From: Candidatus Obscuribacterales bacterium
GTDB taxonomy: Bacteria; Cyanobacteriota; Vampirovibrionia; Obscuribacterales; Obscuribacteraceae
DNA length: 33,831 nucleotides
Reading direction: 5' to 3'
Assembly (NCBI GenBank): GCA_019746975.1
Contig: JAIERK010000101.1
Location: 1-33,831 of the forward strand
Shown: piece after piece, positions 28,026-33,831 of the stretch
Position numbering within the stretch: position 1 is the stretch's first letter
Layout of the letters: each line of letters opens with the position of its first letter
Made by a program: the position numbers and the translations under genes
The notes under the pieces: model-generated
Databases searched by the model: none
What the model was told of the DNA's origin: nothing
What the model saw: only the letters and a program-made list of their open reading frames with translations

Positions 28026-28286
28026 AGCATCAGAGTTCGACTTCGGCTCTGGAGAAAAACAGATGCAGTCGGGAAGCGCGGCACCACCTGTAATGCGTCT
28101 CTGTTCATTACGATCAAGACCAAACCAGGCGATGTTCCTCCTTTGCTGACCTGGGTGGTTGGATCGACTGCCTACCTATTGCTTGGCATTCTCGGCTTTC
28201 TACGACCTCAGCTATTTTCCTCATCTTTGACGAGCACTGAAAGCAACCACCTCGAAATGACATCAACTTCATTCATATTGAATTGA
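28026..28286 (+). pseudogene. Possible membrane-protein gene remnant without a start codon
   Basis: The frame from just after a TAG at 28023 to TGA at 28284 is open for 86 codons but has no ATG, GTG or TTG near its beginning. Its product would contain a beta-rich piece (TTCNASLFITIKTKPGDVPP) then a convincing membrane helix (LLTWVVGSTAYLLLGILGFL) followed by RP and a polar Ser/Thr tail. This pattern looks like the C-terminal end of a single-pass membrane protein whose 5' part was lost, perhaps when the region next to the retron was rearranged. It may also be chance; no family is recognised. Confidence 0.3.
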
Positions 28287-28313
28287 GAATTTGCGGGCGA
28301 TCAAAAACTGCTA

Positions 28314-28349
28314 TGCGGAAACTTCGCTTCCGCACCGTCAAAGTTTTTT
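28314..28349 (+). terminator. Possible terminator upstream of the retron
   Basis: TGCGGAA and TTCCGCA form a 7-bp hairpin with a 7-nt loop (28314-28334), and a run of six T begins 10 nt later at 28344. The distance is longer than usual. It could end transcription from the upstream genes. AT-rich sequence without a gene fills 28350-28567. Confidence 0.4.
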
Positions 28350-28567
28350 CTAAAAAAAGAACCAAATCAGCTATACCCTGAACATATATTCGATAGATGA
28401 CACCACATTTGATGCCATTAATCTAGGCGAAACAACAACATTTTGATCGCGCCTATAAACAATCCAGACGACTAACTCATAGCATTGATCTTGATACAAC
28501 ACATATCCGCATTTTCAGGCTTTATATATACCGCTTGTGTGAATGCACTTAACTAAGCTCAGGATTA

Positions 28568-28596
28568 TTGACTTTCGTAACGAAGTGCAGTTAGAT
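28568..28596 (+). promoter_or_regulatory. Promoter of the retron RNA
   Basis: TTGACT (28568-28573) and TTAGAT (28591-28596) have a 17-bp spacer, so transcription should start near 28603, about 58 nt before the a1 repeat. The spacer contains the palindrome TTCGT-A-ACGAA (28574-28584), a possible operator for a regulator. Confidence 0.5.
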
Positions 28597-28660
28597 CTGA
28601 CACGTTGTGAATGTTGCATGAACTGGGGTAGTGCGACAGACACAAATTTTTGGAGGAACG

Positions 28661-28844
28661 GGGAGAACCCATCTGCTCTGGACCGCTTCGGCGGTGTAGG
28701 TTGATGTTTCGTCAACCAGTTTGGTGTGGTGTCATCCAGCGGAGTTTATCGAAGCTGGTGATTCTAAGAGTAATCTCGAAGAATCAATGTTAAGGGACTG
28801 AGCGTTATCTGGCGCATGATTCCTAGCGGGGCGTGGGTTCTCCC
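28661..28844 (+). ncRNA. Retron msr-msd RNA
   Basis: GGGAGAACCCA (28661-28671) and TGGGTTCTCCC (28834-28844) are perfect 11-nt inverted repeats that fit the a1/a2 ends of a retron RNA. They lie 36 nt before the RT start, and the RNA is ~184 nt. Between them is a series of hairpins: ACCGC-TTCG-GCGGT (28682-28695); GGTTGA/TCAACC with a 7-nt loop (28699-28717), the two short stems typical of msr; CA-CCAGC/GCTGG-TG (28733-28760); GATTCT/AGAATC with an inner GAG/CTC (28760-28785); and AGGGA/TTCCT (28793-28824). In retrons the RT binds the msr stems, primes from a branching guanosine 2'-OH beside a1 and copies the msd part into DNA. I cannot assign the branching G or the exact msd end. The a1/a2 pairing plus the adjacent retron-type RT make the call firm in outline. 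Confidence 0.85.
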
Positions 28845-28868
28845 TTTTCTCCAATTTAAACGATTAGC

Positions 28869-28881
28869 GGTGTGGTGTCAT
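28869..28881 (+). repeat. 13-nt motif at the RT start, duplicated in the retron RNA
   Basis: GGTGTGGTGTCAT occurs at 28869-28881, overlapping the first two bases of the RT ATG. It occurs again, identical, at 28723-28735 inside the msr-msd RNA, just after the second msr hairpin. No normal ribosome-binding site precedes the RT ATG, so this motif occupies the position where one would be. Confidence 0.85.
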
Positions 28882-29767
28882 GTACGATATCAATTCACTC
28901 GACAAACTTGCTAGCGAATTGAACACCTCGGAGTTCGAGCTATTACGCTTTGTCTATAGAAGTGGAGAGTTCTATAGACGATTCAAAAGGCGTAAAAGCA
29001 ATGGCGACCAACGCGTCATACATGCACCACAAGAACCGCTAAAAAATCTGCAACGATTGATTATCAGGAAATTTCTCAGTGCGATTCCGCTGCCGGATTC
29101 GTGCACGGGCTTTCGACCTGGAAAATCGATCTTGACGAATACCTTACCGCATTGCGGACGGAGATTCGTCTTCAACATCGACATCGAAGACTTCTTCTCT
29201 TCGATATCGTCAGAGCGTGTCCTGGGGCTCTTCCTTCGTCTTGGATTCGCTTTTCCTGTCGCCTGCGTTCTCACGGAACTGACTACCTTTATGGGGTCCC
29301 TTCCACAAGGGGCCCCCTCATCTCCCTATCTCGCCAACCTAATATCGCACAGCCTCGACATGGAGATGAGCGAGTACTGCCAAGAAAAAGGATGGAACTA
29401 CACTCGCTATTGCGACGATATCACCATATCTGGTGACTCGATGTTCACACTTGCAGATATGAAGATGGTGAATGAAATCCTGGATTCGGAAGGCTTCCGA
29501 CTCAATATGCGTAAGACCAGATTCTTGCGCCGCAACTCGGCCCAAATCGTCTCTGGATTGGTGGTCAATAAGCGCCCCAATCTGCCCAGAGAAAAGCGCC
29601 GCATGATTCGCGCCATGTTCCACCAGGCAAGCCTCAATCCGGAAAAATTCGTCAATCGAAAAACAGATCTGGAAAACCACCTTTCCATGCTTTCTATGCT
29701 CAACCCGCAAACCAGCGAGGTAATTAAATACAGGGCGATACTCAATCAAGTAGCCGGCCTGGCCTGA
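28880..29767 (+). CDS. Retron-type reverse transcriptase
   Basis: The 295-residue length fits retron RTs, which make the branched msDNA from the RNA encoded just upstream and usually act in anti-phage defence. Visible motifs: the N-terminal RT0/1 region YRRFKRRKSNGDQRVIHAP; GFRPGKSILTNTLPH, the retron NAxxH-type motif with Thr for Ala (about 87-91); FVFNIDIEDFFSSI with catalytic Asp101; LPQGAPSSPYLANL (141-154); the catalytic box RYCDDITISG with Asp179/180 (YCDD rather than the commoner YADD); and VSGLVVNKRPNLPREKRR (about 224-241), the retron VTG region that recognises the msr. All catalytic residues are intact. No other domain is fused. The gene after it is a transporter behind its own promoter, and no usual retron effector (nuclease, toxin, membrane protein or ATPase) is directly joined to it. 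A strong terminator follows. Confidence 0.93.
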   Translation: MYDINSLDKLASELNTSEFELLRFVYRSGEFYRRFKRRKSNGDQRVIHAPQEPLKNLQRLIIRKFLSAIPLPDSCTGFRPGKSILTNTLPHCGRRFVFNIDIEDFFSSISSERVLGLFLRLGFAFPVACVLTELTTFMGSLPQGAPSSPYLANLISHSLDMEMSEYCQEKGWNYTRYCDDITISGDSMFTLADMKMVNEILDSEGFRLNMRKTRFLRRNSAQIVSGLVVNKRPNLPREKRRMIRAMFHQASLNPEKFVNRKTDLENHLSMLSMLNPQTSEVIKYRAILNQVAGLA

Positions 29768-29817
29768 CAGATTTTCTCAAACCGACTGAGCCTAACTCAG
29801 CGAACCGAACACAACCG

Positions 29818-29860
29818 CAGAGAGCCGCGTGATTCTTGGATCACGCGGCTCTCTGTTTGT
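29818..29860 (+). terminator. Rho-independent terminator of the retron RT
   Basis: CAGAGAGCCGCGTGAT and ATCACGCGGCTCTCTG pair perfectly over 16 bp around a 6-nt loop (29818-29855), followed by TTTGT. It closes the retron transcript 50 bp after the RT stop. Confidence 0.9.
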
Positions 29861-29931
29861 ACGAGTTTACCGCATTATCATGTTTTCGTATTGATCCGAC
29901 GTGTCCTCTTAATGAAACCGTATTTTCGATT

Positions 29932-29960
29932 TTGCTCTGGTCACGAAAAGTCTCTATTAT
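29932..29960 (+). promoter_or_regulatory. Promoter of the permease gene
   Basis: TTGCTC (29932-29937) and TATTAT (29955-29960) are 17 bp apart. Transcription would start near 29967, about 23 nt before the ATG. It makes the permease independent of the retron. Confidence 0.55.
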
Positions 29961-29989
29961 GTTTCTGTTCCGAAAAATAAGTAAGCAAA

Positions 29990-31897
29990 ATGGTCAGTCA
30001 ACTAACCAGGCTAAAGGCCTGGCTGTTCGAAGGAATAAAAGGTAAGGAGACCGTCCACAAAGACCCCTGGTGGTCGGTCATGTGTCTGACCGGCGTAGAT
30101 TACTTCTCGTCCATGGGATTTCAGCCTGGACTGGCATTTCTTGCGGCCGGAATACTTTCTCCGCTCGCCACCCTCAACCTTGTCATCGTCACCCTAATCG
30201 GTGCGCTGCCTGCTTACTGGGTAGTGGCCGAAGAAAGTCCTCATGGTAGGGGAAGCCTGGCGATATTCGAAAGGCTCGTCAGAGGCTGGGTCGGCAAGAC
30301 CATTGTTCTCGTGATCCTTGGGTTCGCAGCCACGGATTTCATTTTTACAATCACGATGTGCGCCTCCGACGCCACCTCTCACATTATTGAAAACCCCGCG
30401 TGGCCTCAACAGTTCAGAGACAGGGTCCTTATTACCCTGGTCTTGATTGCGGCTCTGGGTGGACTCTTCCTCAAAGGATTTAAAGAAGCGATTCAACTTT
30501 GCCTGCTTCTCGTAATTGCCTATCTGTGTGTCAACACCGTCACGCTAACGGTATGCACGGTTTACCTTTTAGAGCATAGGAACTTGATCGATGCATGGTT
30601 GCAGCGAATCAATCACGACTTTCCCAACCCCTGGCAAATGATGGCGATATCCGCTCTGGCATTTCCGCAATTGGCACTCGGTCTTTCCGGTTTCGAGACT
30701 GGCGTCGCGGTGATGCCTCACATAAAAACAGACGGTGACACTCCCCAACAGGATCTCACTGACAGAATCAAGAAAACAAGACTGCTGCTCGTTACGGTCG
30801 CAGTTATTATGGGGGCGTTCTTGCTTGTCGGCTGTCTTGTTACAACGGTATTGATCGAGCCGCAACTCTTCCAAGAAGGGCAAGCAGCAAATGGTCGAGC
30901 GCTGGCCTACCTCACGCATAAATTTCTCGGACAAAGTTTCGGTACTGTATACGATATCATCACCGTCCTCATACTCTGGTTCGCGGGCGCCTCTGCGATG
31001 GCTGCACTTCTCAGCCTGGTGCCGCAATACCTGCCACGCTATGGAATGGCCCCGGCGTGGGCCGCCGCGAAAAGACCTTTGATTATCTTCGTTACTCTGC
31101 TCTCGTTTGCTATCACTATCGCATTTCGAGCTGACGTCGATTCTCAAGCCGGGGCATTTGCCACAGGTCTGCTCGTCCTCATAACTTCCGGAACCATCGC
31201 CGTAACGATGGTGGTCTGGCACCGCAGCAAACTGCAAAGGTTCGCATTCATCGCCATAAGCCTACTTTTTGTTTACGCAGACATCAATGTGATGTTAACA
31301 CGACCGGACGGTTTGGCAATTTCACTGATGTTCATCGTATCTATTCTTGTTAGCTCACTGGCTTCGCGAGCGCTCAGATCAACGGAGCTTCGAATAGAAG
31401 AAATAATCTTCGACGACAAAGCCACTCTCTTCGTCAAGCGCGCCTGCAAACGCCGATGGGGAGAAGTGCGAATCCTGGCACACAAGAAAGACAACGACGA
31501 CGATATCGACTACGAACAAAAAGAGAAAGAGGCGAGGCTCGCCCACAGCATCCAGACAAGAGAGGGTGACTTTATCTTTCTGGAGGTCACACCCGAACAC
31601 GTATCAGATTTCATCGAGGAAAAGCTGTATATAACCGGTCACGAAGTTGGTGGGTACGAGATATTGCGCTGCTCCTCACCGTCCGTTCCTAACGCCATAG
31701 CCGCTCTTCTGTTGAATATCAGAGACATGACCGGAAAGGTACCGCACGTTTATTTTGGATGGACGGAAGGTCATCCGATTGCTTACGTCTTCAAATACAT
31801 ATTGTTCGGTGAAGGAGAGACCGCACCATTGACACGGGAGATATTGCGTTCGAAAGAACAGGACCCGGACAAGCGACCGAAGGTTCATGTCGGTTAG
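29990..31897 (+). CDS. APC-superfamily amino-acid permease-like transporter
   Basis: The 635-residue protein is an inner-membrane transporter. A short cytoplasmic N-terminus (KGKETVHKDPWWSVMCLTGVDYFSSMGFQPGLAF) leads into about 11-12 hydrophobic helices up to residue ~465. The first unwound helix carries GVDYFSSMGFQPG, which in APC transporters holds the substrate. Another signature is LALGLSGFETGVAVMP (about 230-245), resembling the helix-6 break. A soluble C-terminal domain of about 165 residues (LRSTELRIEEIIF onward) follows, unlike classical amino-acid permeases and possibly regulatory. It begins beta-alpha-beta-like (KATLFVKRACKRRWGEVRIL). The substrate is unknown; an amino acid or another small cation-coupled solute is likely. 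The ribosome-binding site is weak. It is convergent with the next gene, 9 bp away. Confidence 0.85.
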   Translation: MVSQLTRLKAWLFEGIKGKETVHKDPWWSVMCLTGVDYFSSMGFQPGLAFLAAGILSPLATLNLVIVTLIGALPAYWVVAEESPHGRGSLAIFERLVRGWVGKTIVLVILGFAATDFIFTITMCASDATSHIIENPAWPQQFRDRVLITLVLIAALGGLFLKGFKEAIQLCLLLVIAYLCVNTVTLTVCTVYLLEHRNLIDAWLQRINHDFPNPWQMMAISALAFPQLALGLSGFETGVAVMPHIKTDGDTPQQDLTDRIKKTRLLLVTVAVIMGAFLLVGCLVTTVLIEPQLFQEGQAANGRALAYLTHKFLGQSFGTVYDIITVLILWFAGASAMAALLSLVPQYLPRYGMAPAWAAAKRPLIIFVTLLSFAITIAFRADVDSQAGAFATGLLVLITSGTIAVTMVVWHRSKLQRFAFIAISLLFVYADINVMLTRPDGLAISLMFIVSILVSSLASRALRSTELRIEEIIFDDKATLFVKRACKRRWGEVRILAHKKDNDDDIDYEQKEKEARLAHSIQTREGDFIFLEVTPEHVSDFIEEKLYITGHEVGGYEILRCSSPSVPNAIAALLLNIRDMTGKVPHVYFGWTEGHPIAYVFKYILFGEGETAPLTREILRSKEQDPDKRPKVHVG

Positions 31898-31906
31898 ACG
31901 ATGGTA

Positions 31907-32911
31907 TCAGCGCATCAAGCCGCTGTATTCCATCTGGAACTGCACATACTGCTTCTTCTCAATCAATCTGCCAATCTCTCTGCGCGTGCCCTTGATGGGA
32001 GCGAGACAGGCCAGAGCGACAAAATTGATAAATGTAAGCGGCGTCAAAGCCATCACCAACTTCGTCACTTCGTCGCCGTGGACGCCATAGTAACAAGCCA
32101 GCGCGAGGTAAAAACCAACAAGATTGCAGACGAGAAAAATCCCGCAATGCATGAGGAGAAACATCCTCTCCCTGATAATGGAAGCGTTGAGCGTTTGCAT
32201 CTCGCGTACGAGTGCGGGTGAAAGCTTCGAATTCGTGGATACCTGGGCGAAGGTTGGTGCACCGCCGGTCGGTGGTAAGGGCTTCGTATGACCGCTCGGG
32301 GTCGGGTGCCAGTCTACTTGCGCTCCTGTGAACTGGGAAAGGCGGTAAGCCTCCAGCTTGGCCAGATCATCGTAAGAAACCACATTTGGTACCACGACTT
32401 GGGACGGTAAGGGACCGGTCGTCGACTGCTGTTGATGGTACTGTGTTTGCAACGGACCGGTGGCCGACTGTTGCTGGGACTGTGGCGGCCACGGACCGCT
32501 CCACGACTGTTGCTGATACTGAGGTGTCCATGGACCGGTGGTCGATTGTTGCTGGTATTGAGGCGGATAGTGCACTGGTTGCTGCTGGCCGAGCTGGGTG
32601 CTTCCTTGCTGCGGAAACTGCGGAGACAACTGCGTCTGAGGCGTGAGCCACTGCGTCTGAGGGGCTGGACCCTGGTTTGCCGGCTGCTGCGCTGCTGCGG
32701 ACTGCTGCCACTGTTGTGGCGCCGCAGGTGCACGGTGTCCCGCTTGCGGGAATCCTGATTGAACCGATGATGTCGAACTTTGTTGTTGGTAAGTTTTGGT
32801 GTTGTCTAGAACCCTTGTCGCGCCGCACTCACCACAAAACTTGGCAAGTGGCTCCATCGGCTTGGAGCATTGGACGCACTGGATAAAGTTTCTCGCTAAA
32901 GAGGTGGTCAT
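31907..32911 (-). CDS. Zinc-ribbon, Gln-rich repeat membrane protein of unknown function
   Basis: The 334-residue protein starts with a zinc ribbon (Cys12, Cys15, Cys26, Cys29 in CVQCSKPMEPLAKFCGECG). A long low-complexity middle follows (about 35-175), rich in Gln, Pro, Ser and Thr. It includes five or so units of the form YQQQSxTGPWxPQ (about 120-170), some separated only by Trp/Leu changes. The C-terminal part has a helix (LSPALVREMQTLNASIIRERM) and two membrane helices (about 258-282 and 290-310), and ends in a charged amphipathic tail. There is no signal peptide, so the zinc ribbon and repeats probably face the cytoplasm. Zinc-ribbon plus membrane proteins of this layout are common in cyanobacterial relatives and have no known job. 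The repeat region may form a scaffold or condensate, which is speculation. Confidence 0.75.
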   Translation of the reverse strand: MTTSLARNFIQCVQCSKPMEPLAKFCGECGATRVLDNTKTYQQQSSTSSVQSGFPQAGHRAPAAPQQWQQSAAAQQPANQGPAPQTQWLTPQTQLSPQFPQQGSTQLGQQQPVHYPPQYQQQSTTGPWTPQYQQQSWSGPWPPQSQQQSATGPLQTQYHQQQSTTGPLPSQVVVPNVVSYDDLAKLEAYRLSQFTGAQVDWHPTPSGHTKPLPPTGGAPTFAQVSTNSKLSPALVREMQTLNASIIRERMFLLMHCGIFLVCNLVGFYLALACYYGVHGDEVTKLVMALTPLTFINFVALACLAPIKGTRREIGRLIEKKQYVQFQMEYSGLMR

Positions 32912-32938
32912 CGCATAACGAACCTATCAGTAATTTTG

Positions 32939-32967
32939 ATATTAACGCTTTGAAAAACCAGTTGCAG
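32939..32967 (-). promoter_or_regulatory. Promoter of the zinc-ribbon/Gln-rich gene
   Basis: On the minus strand CTGCAA (32967-32962) and TAATAT (32944-32939) have a 17-bp spacer, with transcription starting near 32932, about 20 nt before the ATG. The elements almost copy those at 4917-4945. Confidence 0.45.
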
Positions 32968-33554
32968 AGTTTCAGTGGGAATCACCGCATGCAACGGTTT
33001 TTGATGAGTCCACCGACGTCAGTTGAGTCGACAGAGATTTGACACCATATACAAGACTATGAAAAGACTACATCCATGTCTCCAGCCATGCAAGCGAGTT
33101 TAGCTTCACCCGGAAGATCTCATGACATCTACATGTTATTCAAAAGCAGTGTCCATAAAGCTTTTCCAGCATTATTATTTTCAGTGAAACAATCCGCAAC
33201 AAATGAAACCCCTGTAATCTCAGGGCTCCAGAGATGTTTCGATCCCGTACAAATATGCGTCATATCACAATGGATTGACACGCTGAATTCATCAGGTTCT
33301 TGCAGACAACAATGTGACGTTGGCGATTGCATCGAGGACCAACGACACTGCACACGGTATCAAGAAGCGCTAACATGAACGGCCATTAGCCACCATTTAC
33401 CGCACCGGCCCTCGAACCGGGCAAATGATCTCTACCGGTTCGGCGCAACGCGCCGAGAAACTCATAGGGCAAGACCAAGATGACGCAAAAGCTATAGACA
33501 CATTCAGGGGTAATACTTAGGCGCTGCTACCTGCAATCAACGTCGGAATTGATT
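32968..33554. other. Gene-poor stretch before the terminal repeat
   Basis: No supported gene. A 100-codon plus-strand frame at 33076-33378 has no ribosome-binding site and no family resemblance. A hairpin TCGGCGC/GCGCCGA with a 3-nt loop lies at about 33438-33454, without a T-run. The phrase CTCGAACC near 33410 recalls a tRNA T-loop on the minus strand, but the stems do not close. Confidence 0.35.
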
Positions 33555-33831
33555 TTGCGATCGCTTGACGAAAGCGTTTGCTTTTTCCAAAGGGTGAGAG
33601 AAATCAGGCTCGGCGAGAAGCTCCACGTTCGACTTGGAGTGTATTTCGGCATCGAAATACACTTTTGCACCTGCGGAAACATCCGCCAGACGAGCCTTTG
33701 CGCCCTCTTGACGAAAGCGTTTTCCTTTCCAAAGGGTGAGAGAAATCAGGCTCAGCGAGAAGCTCCACGTTCGACTTGGAGTGTATTTCGGCATCGAAAT
33801 ACACTTTTGCACCTGCGGAAACATCCGCCAG
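33555..33831. repeat. Direct repeat of ~142 bp with three hairpins per copy, cut by the window edge
   Basis: The left copy (33555-33689) and right copy (about 33694-33831) match nearly completely at a spacing of 142-143 bp. Each holds GTGTATTTCG-GCAT-CGAAATACAC, a perfect 10-bp hairpin followed by TTTTGC (33639-33662 and 33781-33804). Each also holds CTCCA/TGGAG and a weaker GAAAGC/GCTTT hairpin. The copies differ at a one-base indel (GTTTGCTTTTTCC against GTTTTCCTTTCC) and a few substitutions. More copies may lie beyond the window. Confidence 0.85.
33604..33831 (-). CDS. Partial open frame through the terminal repeat (doubtful)
   Basis: A minus-strand frame enters at the window edge reading LADVSAGAKVYFDAEIHSKS, then NVELLAEPDFSHPLE, and ends at TGA 33604-33606. 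The left copy encodes the same peptide in another frame, finishing EKANAFVKRSQNQFRR. Because the spacing of 142 is not a multiple of three, both copies cannot be read in one protein. Either the 3' end of a gene was duplicated with a frameshift, or the peptide is a by-product of structured repeat DNA. The upstream part lies outside the window and the family is not recognised. Confidence 0.3.
   Translation of the reverse strand: MADVSAGAKVYFDAEIHSKSNVELLAEPDFSHPLERKTLSSRGRKGSSGGCFRRCKSVFRCRNTLQVERGASRRA

Noticed and set aside
33076..33378. 100-codon plus-strand frame
   Set aside because: No ribosome-binding site, unusual composition and no recognisable domain; kept only as gene-poor sequence.
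33395..33430. tRNA on the minus strand, suggested by GGTTCGAGGGC
   Set aside because: The T-arm stem does not close over five pairs and no anticodon arm or acceptor end is found at the right distances.

Overview
The window (about 50% GC) looks like chromosome from a Gram-negative bacterium on the cyanobacterial branch, most likely a non-photosynthetic Melainabacteria/Vampirovibrionia-type organism. The reasons are a response regulator that reads as a cyanobacterial RpaB/Ycf27 orthologue, outer-membrane secretins, heptose-phosphate (GmhB) and CsaB/TagA-type envelope genes, Mini-RNase III, and no photosynthesis gene. The lineage is inferred from protein resemblance only.

Layout. 1-1430: the 5' part of a B12-binding radical SAM gene and a small zinc-ribbon gene, both on the minus strand and separated by a terminator. 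1691-4821: enolase, then nine tandem copies of a ~120-bp element, then a convergent secreted protein. 4822-7436: S-adenosylhomocysteinase (ahcY) behind a structured leader, convergent with rpaB. 7437-8276: a long non-coding region. 8277-13085: two tandem paralogous CpaC-type secretins that share even their ribosome-binding leader. 13366-14589: a BlaI/MecI-type repressor and gmhB. 14596-17093: a minus-strand histidine kinase that overlaps a REC-GGDEF-REC protein in which both receivers and the GGDEF site are degenerate. 17275-19701: a tight minus-strand operon csaB-wecG/tagA-mrnC.

19851-27778 is a co-directional run: glcE and glcF (glycolate oxidase subunits without glcD), an RNase D-like exonuclease, gcvPB, a HerA/FtsK-like ATPase with a Cys-rich C-terminal half, and an unrecognised 251-residue protein. 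27779-28567 is gene-poor and holds a 74-bp duplication and a possible membrane-protein remnant. It is followed by a retron: a promoter, a structured msr-msd RNA bounded by an 11-bp a1/a2 repeat, and a retron reverse transcriptase ended by a strong terminator. An APC-type permease and a zinc-ribbon/Gln-rich membrane protein follow. The window ends in a hairpin-rich ~142-bp direct repeat.

The most notable items are the retron, which has no obvious effector and carries a 13-nt motif both inside its RNA and at the RT start codon; the nine-copy array after eno; the triple-degenerate signalling protein; and the orphan secretin pair. No tRNA, rRNA, CRISPR array, insertion sequence or replication origin was recognised.
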